A DNA stretch of 64,000 bases from Flavobacterium beibuense (GTDB lineage: Bacteria > Bacteroidota > Bacteroidia > Flavobacteriales > Flavobacteriaceae). Of this stretch, positions 37,385 through 46,301 are shown in pieces. Every line of letters starts with the position of its first letter. Within the stretch, counting starts at the first letter, position 1. The stretch spans positions 186,001 through 250,000 of the forward strand of contig NZ_JUIW01000002.1 of assembly GCF_004151245.1 (NCBI RefSeq). Direction: 5' to 3'. The position numbers and the translations under genes were made by a program. The notes beneath the pieces are model-generated. The model saw nothing but the letters and a program-made list of their open reading frames with translations. It did not search any database and was not told the origin of the DNA.

Positions 37385-37678
37385 TTATCTTAAGTTTTTA
37401 TAAAAAATTGTTTCTTTTGTTTTTCTATTGGTAACCTGATTAACTCCGTTATTTTGTGTCCACTTTTTGGTATGAATTCCAATATGTTGAGGCTTAAAAA
37501 AATTACCTAGGGCCGACTGGATTTTATCGGCTGTATATATTTTTCCTTCTTTAAGGCGGGTAATCAGCTCATCGGCGATTAAGTCAATATTTACCATCTC
37601 GTCGGCAGCTTTAAGAACACTGTAGGGAATTCTTTCCTTAACCTCAATCCCTGTTATTTCCTTAATATCATCAGGCAT
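37385..37678 (-). pseudogene. KdpD sensor kinase fragment
   Basis: A 97-codon frame whose first about 65 residues (DDIKEITGIEVKERIPYSVL, KAADEMVNIDLIADELITRL, ALGNFFKPQHI) match the middle of the KdpD N-terminal domain, just after the NIQHxESLN region of the complete sensor. The nucleotide-binding N-terminus, the rest of the domain, the membrane part and the kinase are all absent. The last about 32 residues (from GIHTKKW) are unrelated. The gene starts 3 nt after the stop of the upstream hydrolase. No kdpFABC is nearby. This is a recombination remnant and unlikely to be a working sensor. Confidence 0.75.
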
Positions 37679-37681
37679 GCA

Positions 37682-38626
37682 TTACTTTTTTGTGTCCAGA
37701 AATTCAATTATACGCCTGTCTACCTCATCTTTTTGGTCTATAGTAAGAAAATGCCCGGCATCTTCAATAACTGCAGCATTTATTTTAGGCAGTATTTTAC
37801 CTGCTTTTTCAACTATATTACTATTATTAAGAATATCATGATCGCCAACAAGCACTAATACAGGTAGTGTTAACGATTCAAGTTCTTTCTTACTGAAAGG
37901 AGTCATTTGCAGCACATCAAAATTAGACTTTGTATTTTTTACACCAAGGTACATCTGTTCCTTAAAGGCAGGAGCTATTTTTTCGGGCCTGCGTGAGAGG
38001 GCATTCACAGCTTTTTTTAAATTATTTCTGTTTGGGAAGAATTTAAAATTAGCAGCTGTCATAGTTTTAGTGTCAACCTCAATATTGTTAAAGGTTTGTA
38101 CCGGTGCCAGCAATATGAGTTTTTTTATTCTGTCCTTAGAATGTAGCGTATAATGTGTTGCCATCCATCCGCCTCTTGACATTCCGACAAGATTAAACTG
38201 TTCTAATCCGAGATTATTGAAAACCTGATCATACCAAGAAATAATCTCATCTGTATTAAGTTTATCGCCTTTTGAAACTGATTTTCCGGGCTCCATTAAA
38301 TAATCTATGGTATATACCCTGTATTTTTTTGCATAATCCCCAATATTTGGATACCACATAGTAGAACTGGCGTCCATACCATGCAATAGTACCAACGGCT
38401 CACCGGATGTAGGACCGCTTATTATAACATGTGCTGTGCCAAAGGAAGTATTAATATCTTTTTCCTCATAAGAAACAGGCCATAGTTTCATTGTATTATT
38501 ATACGAGGTGATATATTTTTGTTCGGCTTTAGAATTTTTAAATACAAAATGGCTGCTTGCTGTTTTTGTTGCCCCACAGCTAAATAATATAAAAGCAGAT
38601 ACTATAAAAAGTGATTTATTGAACAT
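37682..38626 (-). CDS. Alpha/beta hydrolase lipoprotein
   Basis: A 314-residue alpha/beta hydrolase with a lipoprotein signal (LFSCGAT). The oxyanion region is LVLLHGMDASSTMW, the nucleophile elbow GMSRGG (Ser), the acid in VLVGDHD, and the catalytic His in EDAGHFLTID. It is probably anchored in the envelope and hydrolyses an ester or similar bond; the substrate is unknown. It sits in a scar zone between a KdpD remnant and an IS relic, so it may be a recent acquisition, but its frame is intact. Confidence 0.85.
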   Translation of the reverse strand: MFNKSLFIVSAFILFSCGATKTASSHFVFKNSKAEQKYITSYNNTMKLWPVSYEEKDINTSFGTAHVIISGPTSGEPLVLLHGMDASSTMWYPNIGDYAKKYRVYTIDYLMEPGKSVSKGDKLNTDEIISWYDQVFNNLGLEQFNLVGMSRGGWMATHYTLHSKDRIKKLILLAPVQTFNNIEVDTKTMTAANFKFFPNRNNLKKAVNALSRRPEKIAPAFKEQMYLGVKNTKSNFDVLQMTPFSKKELESLTLPVLVLVGDHDILNNSNIVEKAGKILPKINAAVIEDAGHFLTIDQKDEVDRRIIEFLDTKK

Positions 38627-38751
38627 AGATACTAAGATTTATTATCAAATTTCTGACATAATACAGTTTATCTGTATGACCATTTTTAAATATTTAACTA
38701 AAATGGTATGTTTTTAACGGAGTTTCCAGCATATAGATTTTAAACAATATT

Positions 38752-39522
38752 GGTTCTGTCGCATCTACACATATGTTTTACCTTTGGTCTTTAAAATCTT
38801 TATTTCATGAATATCAAAGGTCATTGCTATCCGAAATCTATAATTCTTCAGGCCGTATATTTTAAGCTTAGGTTTACTCTGAGCTACCGCGATGTTGAAG
38901 AGATAATGAAGATTCGCGGCGTTTAGGTTGACCATGCTACGATTCAGCGCTGGGTGTATAAGTTCACACCATTTATTGAGTTGCAAATGAAAAAGAGAAA
39001 ACTTTTCGTTGGGACTAGTTGGAGAATGGATGAAACATATATTAAAGTGAAAGATGTTTGGTTTTATCTGTACAGGGCAGTTGACAAATCAGGCAATACA
39101 GTTGATTTTCTGTTGACTAGAAAAAGGCAGAGGATGAGTGCCCAATCTTTTTTAATCAAAGCGATTACTAATAATTGTAAACCAAGAGTCATCAATATTG
39201 ATAAAAGTGTTTCCAATACTGGGGCTATCAAGGTTTATAATAAACGTTCTTTACCTAAAATTAAAATTCGTCAATGTTAATATCTTAATAATATTGTGGA
39301 GCAAGATCATCGTTTTATAAAATGGAGAATACAAAACAGCTTAGGCTTTAAAAGTTTTGAATCAGCTAAGAGAACATTTAGTGGAATAGAAGTTATACAT
39401 ATGTTGAGAAAGAATCAGATGATTAATCCTGGGACAACTACGTTCAAATTATTCTGCAAACTGGCAGCATAATTTTAAAGTGCTTGAATTTCCTGGACTT
39501 AACAAACAGATGCGACAGAACC
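38752..39522. mobile_element. IS6-like insertion sequence, inactive
   Basis: A 771-bp element bounded by perfect 15-bp inverted repeats: GGTTCTGTCGCATCT at 38752-38766 and its complement at 39508-39522. This size and terminal sequence fit the IS6/IS26 family. The single transposase frame (38807-39472) has two stop codons. The flanking 8 bases (ACAATATT and TTGATTTG) do not match, so there is no target duplication; the flanks changed after insertion or it is one copy from a recombination. Confidence 0.9.
38807..39472 (+). pseudogene. IS6-like transposase with two in-frame stops
   Basis: Read through its stops, this is a 221-codon transposase of normal IS6 length. It starts MNIKGHCYPKSIIL, with SYRDVEEIMKIRGV before the first stop (TAG, 38924-38926) and VDHATIQRWVYKFTPF after it. 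The DDE residues remain: Asp in WRMDETYIKV, Asp in VINIDKS and Glu in NIVEQDHRF. The second stop (TAA, 39278-39280) precedes the Glu part. Both stops are single-base changes in one unbroken frame, so decay is recent and no indel is present. Confidence 0.9.
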
Positions 39523-39809
39523 TTGATTTGTTGTTGTAGGAGATTTTGGAAAAAATAGGTTTTCTCCATTTAGATACTTTTCAGTTTTAATGTAAAAAAT
39601 GACTTTTAACATGACTTATCTGTTTTTAAATTAATATTCAAATAGATTTAAAAACTTCATGAGTCCCTATTGTTTTTAGGGAATTCCCCGGGAATTCTAT
39701 CTTTTTAGTTACCCTTTTTCTGTAAAATAATAAACAAAAAAGATAGGGTAACCAATAGGGTAACTGTCCTTTGATATTATATGTGTATTTTAGAATATGT
39801 CTAAAAACG
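39523..39809. other. Repeat-bearing gap between IS relic and tRNA-Ser
   Basis: No gene is credible. It holds the inverted repeat GAATTCCC-C-GGGAATTC (39681-39697) and three copies of AGGGTAAC: one inverted (39708-39715) and two direct within ATAGGGTAAC (39743-39752 and 39755-39764). Such short repeats next to a tRNA 3' end resemble arm sites of a tyrosine recombinase, but no integrase gene is in view. Confidence 0.4.
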
Positions 39810-39845
39810 AAAAAACCTTAAAACACTAGTGTTTTAAGGTTTTTT
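39810..39845. terminator. Perfect 36-bp palindrome, terminator of tRNA-Ser
   Basis: The two halves (18 bases each, centre ACTAGT at 39825-39830) are fully complementary, with A and T runs at the ends. It lies 31 nt past the tRNA 3' end on the minus strand, so it can end tRNA transcription and also block reading from the left. Confidence 0.85.
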
Positions 39846-39875
39846 GACTTTTAAAGTTTCTTTTGAAACTTCCTT

Positions 39876-39963
39876 TGGCGGAGAAAGAGGGATTCGAACC
39901 CCCGGACCTGTTACAGTCAACGGTTTTCAAGACCGCCGCATTCGACCGCTCTGCCATTTCTCC
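39876..39963 (-). tRNA. tRNA-Ser (anticodon TGA), CCA encoded
   Basis: On the minus strand the 7-bp acceptor stem GGAGAAA/TTTCTCC closes positions 39963 and 39880, with G as discriminator and CCA encoded at 39878-39876. The anticodon loop is CTTGAAA (anticodon TGA), a long variable arm follows as in class II tRNAs, and the T loop is GGTTCGAATCC. The 3' end faces the IS and KdpD remnants. Confidence 0.95.
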
Positions 39964-40110
39964 AGTATGTCGCTATCATTCCCTGATTGCGGTGCAAATA
40001 TAGAAAGCTTTTCCGGTTTTCAAAAACATTTTAAGTAAAAAAAGTAAAATATTTTAGCACTGTTTTTTAAGCCTTTCATTTACTTATGGTTAAGAAAAAA
40101 ATATTTTTTC

Positions 40111-41244
40111 TTAATATTCCACATACTCGGTAATTTCCAGTCCGTAGCCTATCATACCTACACGTTTTGTTTGTGTAGAGTTTGTAAGAAGGCGTATTTT
40201 TGAGATATCAATGTCATGTAAAATCTGTGCTCCGATACCAAAGTCTTTCACATCCATTTTAATTTGCGGAGCTTTATTGATGCCTTTTGACTGTAATTCT
40301 TTTAACTCTTTTATACGGGTTAAAAGTTCAGATGGTTGAATTTCCTGATTTATGAACAGTATAGCACCTTTACCTTCCTTATTTATGCGTTGAAACATAT
40401 TATCAAGCTTTCTGTCGGCATCGTTTGTTAGTGTGCCTAAAATATCATTATTAACCTGTGTTGAGTTAATACGTGTTAAAACAGGTTCTCCTATATTCCA
40501 GCTGCCTTTTGTAAGGGCAACATGAACTTGTTTGTTTGTAGTTTGCAGATAAGCCCTTAATCGGAAAGTACCAAACCTTGTTTCTACTTCAAAATCTTCT
40601 TTTTTCTGAATAAGGCTGTCATGCTGCATTCTATATGCGACAAGATCTTCAATAGATACCAGTTTAAGGTCAAACTTCTTAGCTACTTCATATAACTGCG
40701 GTAATCTGGCCATTGAGCCATCATCGTTCATTATTTCACAAATTACACCTGCAGGTCTAAAACCGGCAAGCCTTGCAAAGTCAATAGCGGCCTCTGTGTG
40801 ACCTGTTCTTCTTAACACACCACCTTCTTTAGCTATAAGAGGAAAAATGTGTCCTGGTCTCCCTAAATCGTTTGGTTTTGTATTAGTATCTACTAAAGCT
40901 TCTACTGTTTTAGCCCTGTCGTGTGCTGAAATACCTGTAGTAACACCATTACCTTTAAGATCTATAGAAACTGTGAAGGCGGTTTGCATACTATCGGTGT
41001 TGTTGGTAACCATAACATTTAGCTCAAGTTCTTTACAGCGTTTCTCGGTTAGGGGAGTACATATAAGCCCTTTTCCATGTGTTGCCATAAAGTTTATCAT
41101 CTCGGGAGTAACCTTATCAGCAGCGGCAAGAAAATCTCCTTCATTTTCGCGATCTTCATCATCAACAACAATAATAACTTTACCGTTGCGGATATCTTCT
41201 ATAGCTTCTTCTATAGTATTTAGTTGTATATGCTCAGCAGACAT
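40111..41244 (-). CDS. ribB: 3,4-dihydroxy-2-butanone 4-phosphate synthase with degenerate GTP cyclohydrolase II domain
   Basis: A 377-residue RibBA-shaped protein. Residues 1-205 are a complete DHBP synthase (VVDDEDRENEGD, ATHGKGLIC, TGISAHDRAKT, GRPGHIFPL, RTGHTEAAID), making a riboflavin precursor from ribulose 5-phosphate. Residues about 215-377 have the GTP cyclohydrolase II fold, but the three zinc cysteines are replaced: Gln263, Asn274 and Ala276 stand where the SEC and RCDCG motifs should be. That half is thus probably not a GTP cyclohydrolase; a separate RibA is expected elsewhere. The gene begins 1 nt after lptF/G, at the end of the ftsK-lolA-lptF/G unit. No FMN riboswitch lies upstream. 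Confidence 0.9.
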   Translation of the reverse strand: MSAEHIQLNTIEEAIEDIRNGKVIIVVDDEDRENEGDFLAAADKVTPEMINFMATHGKGLICTPLTEKRCKELELNVMVTNNTDSMQTAFTVSIDLKGNGVTTGISAHDRAKTVEALVDTNTKPNDLGRPGHIFPLIAKEGGVLRRTGHTEAAIDFARLAGFRPAGVICEIMNDDGSMARLPQLYEVAKKFDLKLVSIEDLVAYRMQHDSLIQKKEDFEVETRFGTFRLRAYLQTTNKQVHVALTKGSWNIGEPVLTRINSTQVNNDILGTLTNDADRKLDNMFQRINKEGKGAILFINQEIQPSELLTRIKELKELQSKGINKAPQIKMDVKDFGIGAQILHDIDISKIRLLTNSTQTKRVGMIGYGLEITEYVEY

Positions 41245-41245
41245 T

Positions 41246-42721
41246 TTATTCTTCGTTTGATTTAATCTTAAATAATTTCATTGCGGCTTTTTGCAACGGA
41301 AGCATAATTGCATCCATATTAATCATACCAATATCATTAGTGGCTCTGTATGTTAGTAATATTGCCAGAGGTGTTAATACAATAGATGACATCCATGACC
41401 CGAAAAATGGAGGGATGCCGTTTTCCTGAGCCAGTTTTTTACCAAAAGTATTTATAAAGTGGAATACAATAAATATGATTACAGCAAATACTATTGGTAA
41501 GCCAATACCTCCTTTACGGATTATAGCTCCCAGAGGTGCTCCTATAAAAAACATTAAAAGACAGGCATAGGCAATAACAAATTTTTCGTATAATGCCAGC
41601 CAGTGGTTATTAATGTTCTTCATTCTTTCATTTTGTGCACTAATACTTTGCTTAACAATATTGGCACTACTGCTTGTATTGTTAATTGATATATCAAGTA
41701 TTCTTTGTTTTTTGGAATCGACCATAAGGCTTAACAGGTCATTTTTATCTGTTTTTACAGAATCAGGAAGCTTTTCAAGATTACTGAAGTCTCTTTCTGA
41801 ATAACTGGTTTTCCTGGAAAGTGCATTAGCGGTGCGCTTTACTACATTGTCAGTTATAGAACGCTTTTCTTTGTTATAATTATTTTCCAGTGAATCAAGA
41901 GTGTAAGTAAGTTCACTTATAGTAAGCATTCCATTTGTTTGTGAAATTTTTTCCTCATCCATATCATCATTATTTAATATAGAAAGGTCAATATTCATAA
42001 TTTGTTTAGAGAAAGTACTTTTAGCAAATGGAGCTTTTTGTTGTTCTCTTGAGTTCTTAGATTTAAGTTCCTCATAATAGTAACCGTTAAAAAGTTCAAG
42101 CTGTAGAAGATTAGAGGATTCATTGCTTTTAAGTAAGCCGTTTTTAGCTCTTATTATAGTTGACTGTATTTCTCCTTTACCTCTTTTATGAATAGTTACA
42201 TCAGTAAGTTTTTCTCCTTTTTCGCCAGATTTTTTAGATACTTTTATATTAAAGTTGTCGCCAATTGAGTTGAACTGACCCTCAACAATAGCCATGGCTG
42301 GCTGTCGTTGAATTATATTTTTTCTAAGGTTAACAAACTTATATTCAGCCTTAGGGATAACATTATTTGCAAAGATGAATGCAACGATACTCAATCCTAA
42401 AATAAATATGGTAAGTCCTCTCATAGCGCGTCCTAAAGATATTCCAGAAGACTTCATTGCGGCAAACTCATAGTTTTCGGCAAAACTTCCAAAAGTCATA
42501 ATTCCGGCCAATAGTATTGACAGTGGTAATACCAGTGGAATCATTTTAGGAGAATAAAACAAAAGAAACTTTATTACCAGCCAGGCATCAAGGTCTTTTC
42601 CTGCAAGTTCGGCAATAAACAGCCATATTCCCTGTAAAATAAATATAAAGAACAGGATAATAAATACTGTAGCAAATGTCGTGATAAACGATTTGAGGAT
42701 ATAGCGGTCTAAGATTTTCAC
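41246..42721 (-). CDS. LptF/LptG family permease (YjgP/YjgQ)
   Basis: A 491-residue inner membrane protein of the LPS export ABC transporter (LptBFG). It starts MKILDRYILKSFI, with membrane helices near residues 10-30, 55-80 and 100-120, a long periplasmic region (about 120-380), and three further helices at the C-terminus (LLMFFIGAPLGAIIRKGGIGLPIVFAV is the family hallmark). The periplasmic part is longer than in E. coli LptF/G (about 360 residues) and carries a coiled-coil-like polar insert. F or G cannot be told apart here. Tightly packed with lolA and the ribB-like gene. Confidence 0.93.
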   Translation of the reverse strand: MKILDRYILKSFITTFATVFIILFFIFILQGIWLFIAELAGKDLDAWLVIKFLLFYSPKMIPLVLPLSILLAGIMTFGSFAENYEFAAMKSSGISLGRAMRGLTIFILGLSIVAFIFANNVIPKAEYKFVNLRKNIIQRQPAMAIVEGQFNSIGDNFNIKVSKKSGEKGEKLTDVTIHKRGKGEIQSTIIRAKNGLLKSNESSNLLQLELFNGYYYEELKSKNSREQQKAPFAKSTFSKQIMNIDLSILNNDDMDEEKISQTNGMLTISELTYTLDSLENNYNKEKRSITDNVVKRTANALSRKTSYSERDFSNLEKLPDSVKTDKNDLLSLMVDSKKQRILDISINNTSSSANIVKQSISAQNERMKNINNHWLALYEKFVIAYACLLMFFIGAPLGAIIRKGGIGLPIVFAVIIFIVFHFINTFGKKLAQENGIPPFFGSWMSSIVLTPLAILLTYRATNDIGMINMDAIMLPLQKAAMKLFKIKSNEE

Positions 42722-42728
42722 CGGAAAA

Positions 42729-43397
42729 CTAGTCTAATCTATTAATGTAATAATTAGGATATTTACTTTCGGTAAAGGTAAAATGATTTTTTGACAAAGG
42801 TTGATTTGTTTTAAAAGAATTTATGGTAAAAGTGCTTTTACTGCCATCTTTGTCTACTTGGATCAGATTATGGATGTGTTTTGTCTGATAATCAATGCCA
42901 ATAAGTATTTCTTTAGCCTTGTTATTAGCATCAATAGGTTTCAGTTTTACATACTGTATTTTACGGCCTTTTACATTTTGAAGGATATCCATTGAATATT
43001 TATAGCCAGAACTAAAGAAAGTAAGCATTTTAGAAGGAGTAAGTTCGTCCTTCTTATCTTTATCATAATTTGAAATGGTTATTTCTTCGTCTTCCGGTAC
43101 AATATTATATATTTTTTTACCGTCAAAGATTCGTGTAATGCCCATAAAGTTTAAAACATACATTTCTCCCTGCATAGAAACATTGCCTTTACTTTCCTGG
43201 TTAAGGTTACTATTTGGGTTGGAGTAGGAGTATTTAAAATCAAAAACTATATTTTCATATCCTTTAATTTTTGCTGATACATCATCAAGAAGCTTTTTAG
43301 CTTTTTGTGATGAATCCTGTGCGTTAAGTGAAAAGGTTATAAAAAATACGGTCAATACCCTTATAAAATTGTACATCTTAAAAGTTGTTTTCTTCAT
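42729..43397 (-). CDS. lolA: LolA-like outer membrane lipoprotein carrier
   Basis: A 222-residue periplasmic protein with a signal peptide ending in LNAQ. The Lol-type beta-barrel pattern is seen: AKKLLDDVSAKIKGYENIVFDFKYSY, GNVSMQGEMYVLNFMGITRIFDGKKIYNIVPEDEE, and QTKHIHNLIQVDKDGSKSTFTINSF. It should ferry lipoproteins to the outer membrane. The ATG at 43397 overlaps ftsK by 20 nt; ATG 43376 (MYNFIRVL) gives a shorter signal peptide and no overlap, so the start is undecided. Confidence 0.88.
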   Translation of the reverse strand: MKKTTFKMYNFIRVLTVFFITFSLNAQDSSQKAKKLLDDVSAKIKGYENIVFDFKYSYSNPNSNLNQESKGNVSMQGEMYVLNFMGITRIFDGKKIYNIVPEDEEITISNYDKDKKDELTPSKMLTFFSSGYKYSMDILQNVKGRKIQYVKLKPIDANNKAKEILIGIDYQTKHIHNLIQVDKDGSKSTFTINSFKTNQPLSKNHFTFTESKYPNYYINRLD

Positions 43398-45873
43398 TCT
43401 TAAAAAATTGTTCCAGCGACGTAAGATCAGGGATTAAAACATTACGGGCTTTACTACCTTCAAAAGGACCTACAATACCAGCTGCTTCCAACTGGTCGAT
43501 AAGCCTTCCGGCACGGTTGTACCCAAGTTTTAATTTACGCTGAAGTAATGATGCCGAACCTTGTTGGGCTGTAACAATAACTTCTGCGGCTTCTCTGAAC
43601 ATAGAGTCTCTCTCAGATACATCTATATCAAGATTGGTGCCACTTTCTTCACCTACATACTCTGGAAGCTGATAAGCATCCGGATATGCTTTCTGTGAAC
43701 CTATAAATTCTGTTATTTTATCTACTTCCGGTGTATCTACAAAAGCACATTGTACACGCGTAAGGTCATTACCCTGTGTGTAAAGTAAGTCACCTCGGCC
43801 TATTAACTGATCAGCGCCCTGACTATCAAGAATAGTTCTTGAGTCAATTTTAGATGTTACCCTAAAAGCTATCCTTGCCGGGAAATTGGCCTTAATAATA
43901 CCTGTAATTACATTAACCGAAGGTCTTTGTGTTGCAATAATAAGATGAATACCAATAGCACGTGCTAACTGAGCCAAACGGGCGATAGGAGTTTCAACTT
44001 CTTTACCGGCAGTCATTATGAGGTCGGCAAACTCGTCAACCACAAGAACGATATATGGCAGGAAACGATGTCCGTTTTCTGGATTAAGTTTTCTTTGTTT
44101 AAACTTATCGTTGTATTCTTTAATGTTTCTAACCATTGCATCCTTTAAAAGGTTGTAACGGTTGTCCATTTCAATACATAATGAGTTTAAGGTGTTGATG
44201 ACCTTTGTGTTATCGGTTATAATAGCATCCTCACTATCAGGGAGTTTAGCCAGATAATGTCTTTCAATTTTATTAAATAAAGTTAGCTCAACCTTTTTAG
44301 GGTCTACCAGTACAAATTTAACTTCAGCGGGGTGCTTTTTATATAGTAACGAGGTAAGCACTGCGTTTAAACCTACCGACTTACCCTGTCCTGTAGCACC
44401 GGCCATAAGAAGGTGAGGCATTTTGGCAAGGTCTACCACAAAAGTCTCATTAGATATGGTTTTACCTAAAGCTATAGGCAACTCCATTTCTGCATTTTGG
44501 AACTTAGGAGAAGCTATTACGCTTTTCATGGAAACCATAGTTGGAGTTTTATTAGGTACTTCAATACCAATGGTTCCTTTACCCGGAATAGGAGCGATGA
44601 TACGTATTCCTAAAGCCGAAAGTGATAATGCAATATCATCTTCAAGGCTTTTGATTTTTGAGATGCGTATCCCAGCTTCGGGTATTATTTCATATAATGT
44701 AACCGTAGGACCAACAGTTGCCTTAATTTGAGCAATGTCAATCTTGTAGTTTTTAAGAGTCTCTACAATACGGTTTTTATTTTCTTCCAGTTCTGCCTGA
44801 TTGATAGTTATACCGCCTGAAGAGTACTCTCTTAGAAGCTCAATTGATGGCATTTGATAATTGGAAAGTTCAAGGGTAGGGTCAAACTCTCCAAAATCCT
44901 GAACAAGTTTTGCGGCAAGATTTTCTTCTACAACATCTTCTTCAGCAGACTTTTCTATTACGAAGCTTTCGTCGCTACTTTCAATTATCTCATTCTGTTT
45001 TGTCTCTTCAGGTTTAAAAGGTTCTTCCTTAGTTTTAGGATTCAGGTTAATTTCTGAAGAGTGACTTATAGTTGGTTTAAGTGATTCTTTATTTATTTCA
45101 AATTGAGAAGTAGGTATTGTTTTTAGCTCAATATTTTCTAAATCCAAATCGTCTTCTTCATCAGCTTCGTAAGCATTGTTTATTATAGGAGCAGTTATGC
45201 TTTCAGGAGTATTTTGTGCCTTTTCCTGTGCAGCAAGTTCCTGTAGCCTTTTTTCTTCAGCAGCTTCTCTTTCCTGTTGTCTTTTCTCAAAGAATGTTTT
45301 AATGGCATCCGGAGATATTTTAACCCTTAATAAAAGGAATACAAACAACCCGAAAATAAGTACAAGAAGAGTTCCTGTCTTGGCAAGATAATCCTGCATG
45401 TAAAGGTTTATTTCATAACCTATAATACCTCCTAATTCAGGAAGATACTGGTTGAAAAAACCAAAAAGGACCGAAAGGATTATTACCAGGTATAAATCCC
45501 AGAATAATGTTTTTTTAAGTTTGCCAACGGGTAAATCTAATACCAGATAAGATCCCAGTAAAAAGAAAAAGCGGATAAAAATAAAGGAAGCCGCACCAAA
45601 CCCTCTATATATAAACAGGTCTGCAAGGTAAGCTCCAAACTTCCCCAGCCAGTTATATACCTTTTCCTGCCTGTTTCCTAAATCAGAAAGGCCACTTTGG
45701 TCAAAATCACCATATAAAAAATAAGAAACAAAAGAAAGCAGTAATGCTATGGAAAAAAGGAAAAACAAAATTCCTACCAATACTTTATTGCGCCTTGAAA
45801 GTTGGAATTTCTTTTTTTCCGTAGTGGGTTGAGCTTCTTTTTTGCCAGTATCTTTTTTATTGCTTTTTGCCAT
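43378..45873 (-). CDS. ftsK: DNA translocase FtsK/SpoIIIE
   Basis: An 831-residue septal DNA pump. The N-terminus has a basic tail and four membrane helices (about residues 30-185). A charged linker (190-335) is followed by the alpha/beta motor: Walker A GATGQGKSVGLNAVL, Walker B YIVLVVDEFADLIM, and RLAQLARAIGIHLIIATQRPSV. The gamma winged-helix at the end (SASLLQRKLKLGYNRAGRLIDQLEAAGIVGP) reads KOPS-type sites. It coordinates chromosome dimer resolution at division. It is first of the ftsK-lolA-lptF/G-ribB unit. Confidence 0.96.
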   Translation of the reverse strand: MAKSNKKDTGKKEAQPTTEKKKFQLSRRNKVLVGILFFLFSIALLLSFVSYFLYGDFDQSGLSDLGNRQEKVYNWLGKFGAYLADLFIYRGFGAASFIFIRFFFLLGSYLVLDLPVGKLKKTLFWDLYLVIILSVLFGFFNQYLPELGGIIGYEINLYMQDYLAKTGTLLVLIFGLFVFLLLRVKISPDAIKTFFEKRQQEREAAEEKRLQELAAQEKAQNTPESITAPIINNAYEADEEDDLDLENIELKTIPTSQFEINKESLKPTISHSSEINLNPKTKEEPFKPEETKQNEIIESSDESFVIEKSAEEDVVEENLAAKLVQDFGEFDPTLELSNYQMPSIELLREYSSGGITINQAELEENKNRIVETLKNYKIDIAQIKATVGPTVTLYEIIPEAGIRISKIKSLEDDIALSLSALGIRIIAPIPGKGTIGIEVPNKTPTMVSMKSVIASPKFQNAEMELPIALGKTISNETFVVDLAKMPHLLMAGATGQGKSVGLNAVLTSLLYKKHPAEVKFVLVDPKKVELTLFNKIERHYLAKLPDSEDAIITDNTKVINTLNSLCIEMDNRYNLLKDAMVRNIKEYNDKFKQRKLNPENGHRFLPYIVLVVDEFADLIMTAGKEVETPIARLAQLARAIGIHLIIATQRPSVNVITGIIKANFPARIAFRVTSKIDSRTILDSQGADQLIGRGDLLYTQGNDLTRVQCAFVDTPEVDKITEFIGSQKAYPDAYQLPEYVGEESGTNLDIDVSERDSMFREAAEVIVTAQQGSASLLQRKLKLGYNRAGRLIDQLEAAGIVGPFEGSKARNVLIPDLTSLEQFFKNEENNF

Positions 45874-45918
45874 TTATAATTTGCTTACCTAATTGTAAAA
45901 ATAGAATAAAACCTTAAA

Positions 45919-46287
45919 TCAGCAGAAAAATTTAGGGTAATAAATAATTATGCCGATAGCTATTGCTGTAAGTGCCGCAAAAAATACGGCACCTGCAGCA
46001 ATATCTTTTATAAAACCGATACGTTCGTTGTATTGCGGATGGATGAAGTCGGCTATTTTTTCGACTGCAGTGTTAAGTCCTTCAATAGAAATAACCAAGC
46101 CAATAGCAAATATTTGAAAGAGCCATTCGGTAGAGGATATTTCAAAATAAAAACCGGCTATGGTTACCAGTATTCCAATGGAAAACTGCACCATTATACT
46201 GTGCTCTGTAGTTAGCAGTTTTATTGCTCCTTTGGCAGCATAAACCATGCTTTTTAACCTGCCTGTAATAAACCTGTTGTCCTTCAT
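45919..46287 (-). CDS. dgkA: Diacylglycerol kinase family membrane protein
   Basis: A 122-residue three-helix membrane protein of the DgkA family. Conserved parts are YAAKGAIKLLTTEHSIMVQF, ISIEGLNTAVEKIADFI and ERIGFIKDIAAGAVFFAAL, which match the E-x-NTAIE and KDxAAGAV signatures. It phosphorylates diacylglycerol or, as in Gram-positive relatives, undecaprenol. ATG 46287 was used; the TTG at 46290 just precedes it. It follows tpx by 14 nt on the same strand and could be co-transcribed. Confidence 0.9.
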   Translation of the reverse strand: MKDNRFITGRLKSMVYAAKGAIKLLTTEHSIMVQFSIGILVTIAGFYFEISSTEWLFQIFAIGLVISIEGLNTAVEKIADFIHPQYNERIGFIKDIAAGAVFFAALTAIAIGIIIYYPKFFC

Positions 46288-46301
46288 CAAAAAGAAAATT
46301 A

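Noticed and set aside
37385..37678. Functional small KdpD-like regulator
   Set aside because: It lacks the nucleotide-binding N-terminus, the membrane part and the kinase, and ends in unrelated sequence.
38744..39530. 8-bp target duplication around the IS6-like element
   Set aside because: The flanks ACAATATT and TTGATTTG do not match, so no duplication can be claimed.
40847..41260. 137-codon plus-strand frame
   Set aside because: Antisense shadow of the highly conserved RibB domain; Ser/Val-rich with no family resemblance.
41245..41280. FMN riboswitch before the riboflavin gene
   Set aside because: Only 1 nt separates the gene from lptF/G, leaving no room, and no RFN-like element was seen.
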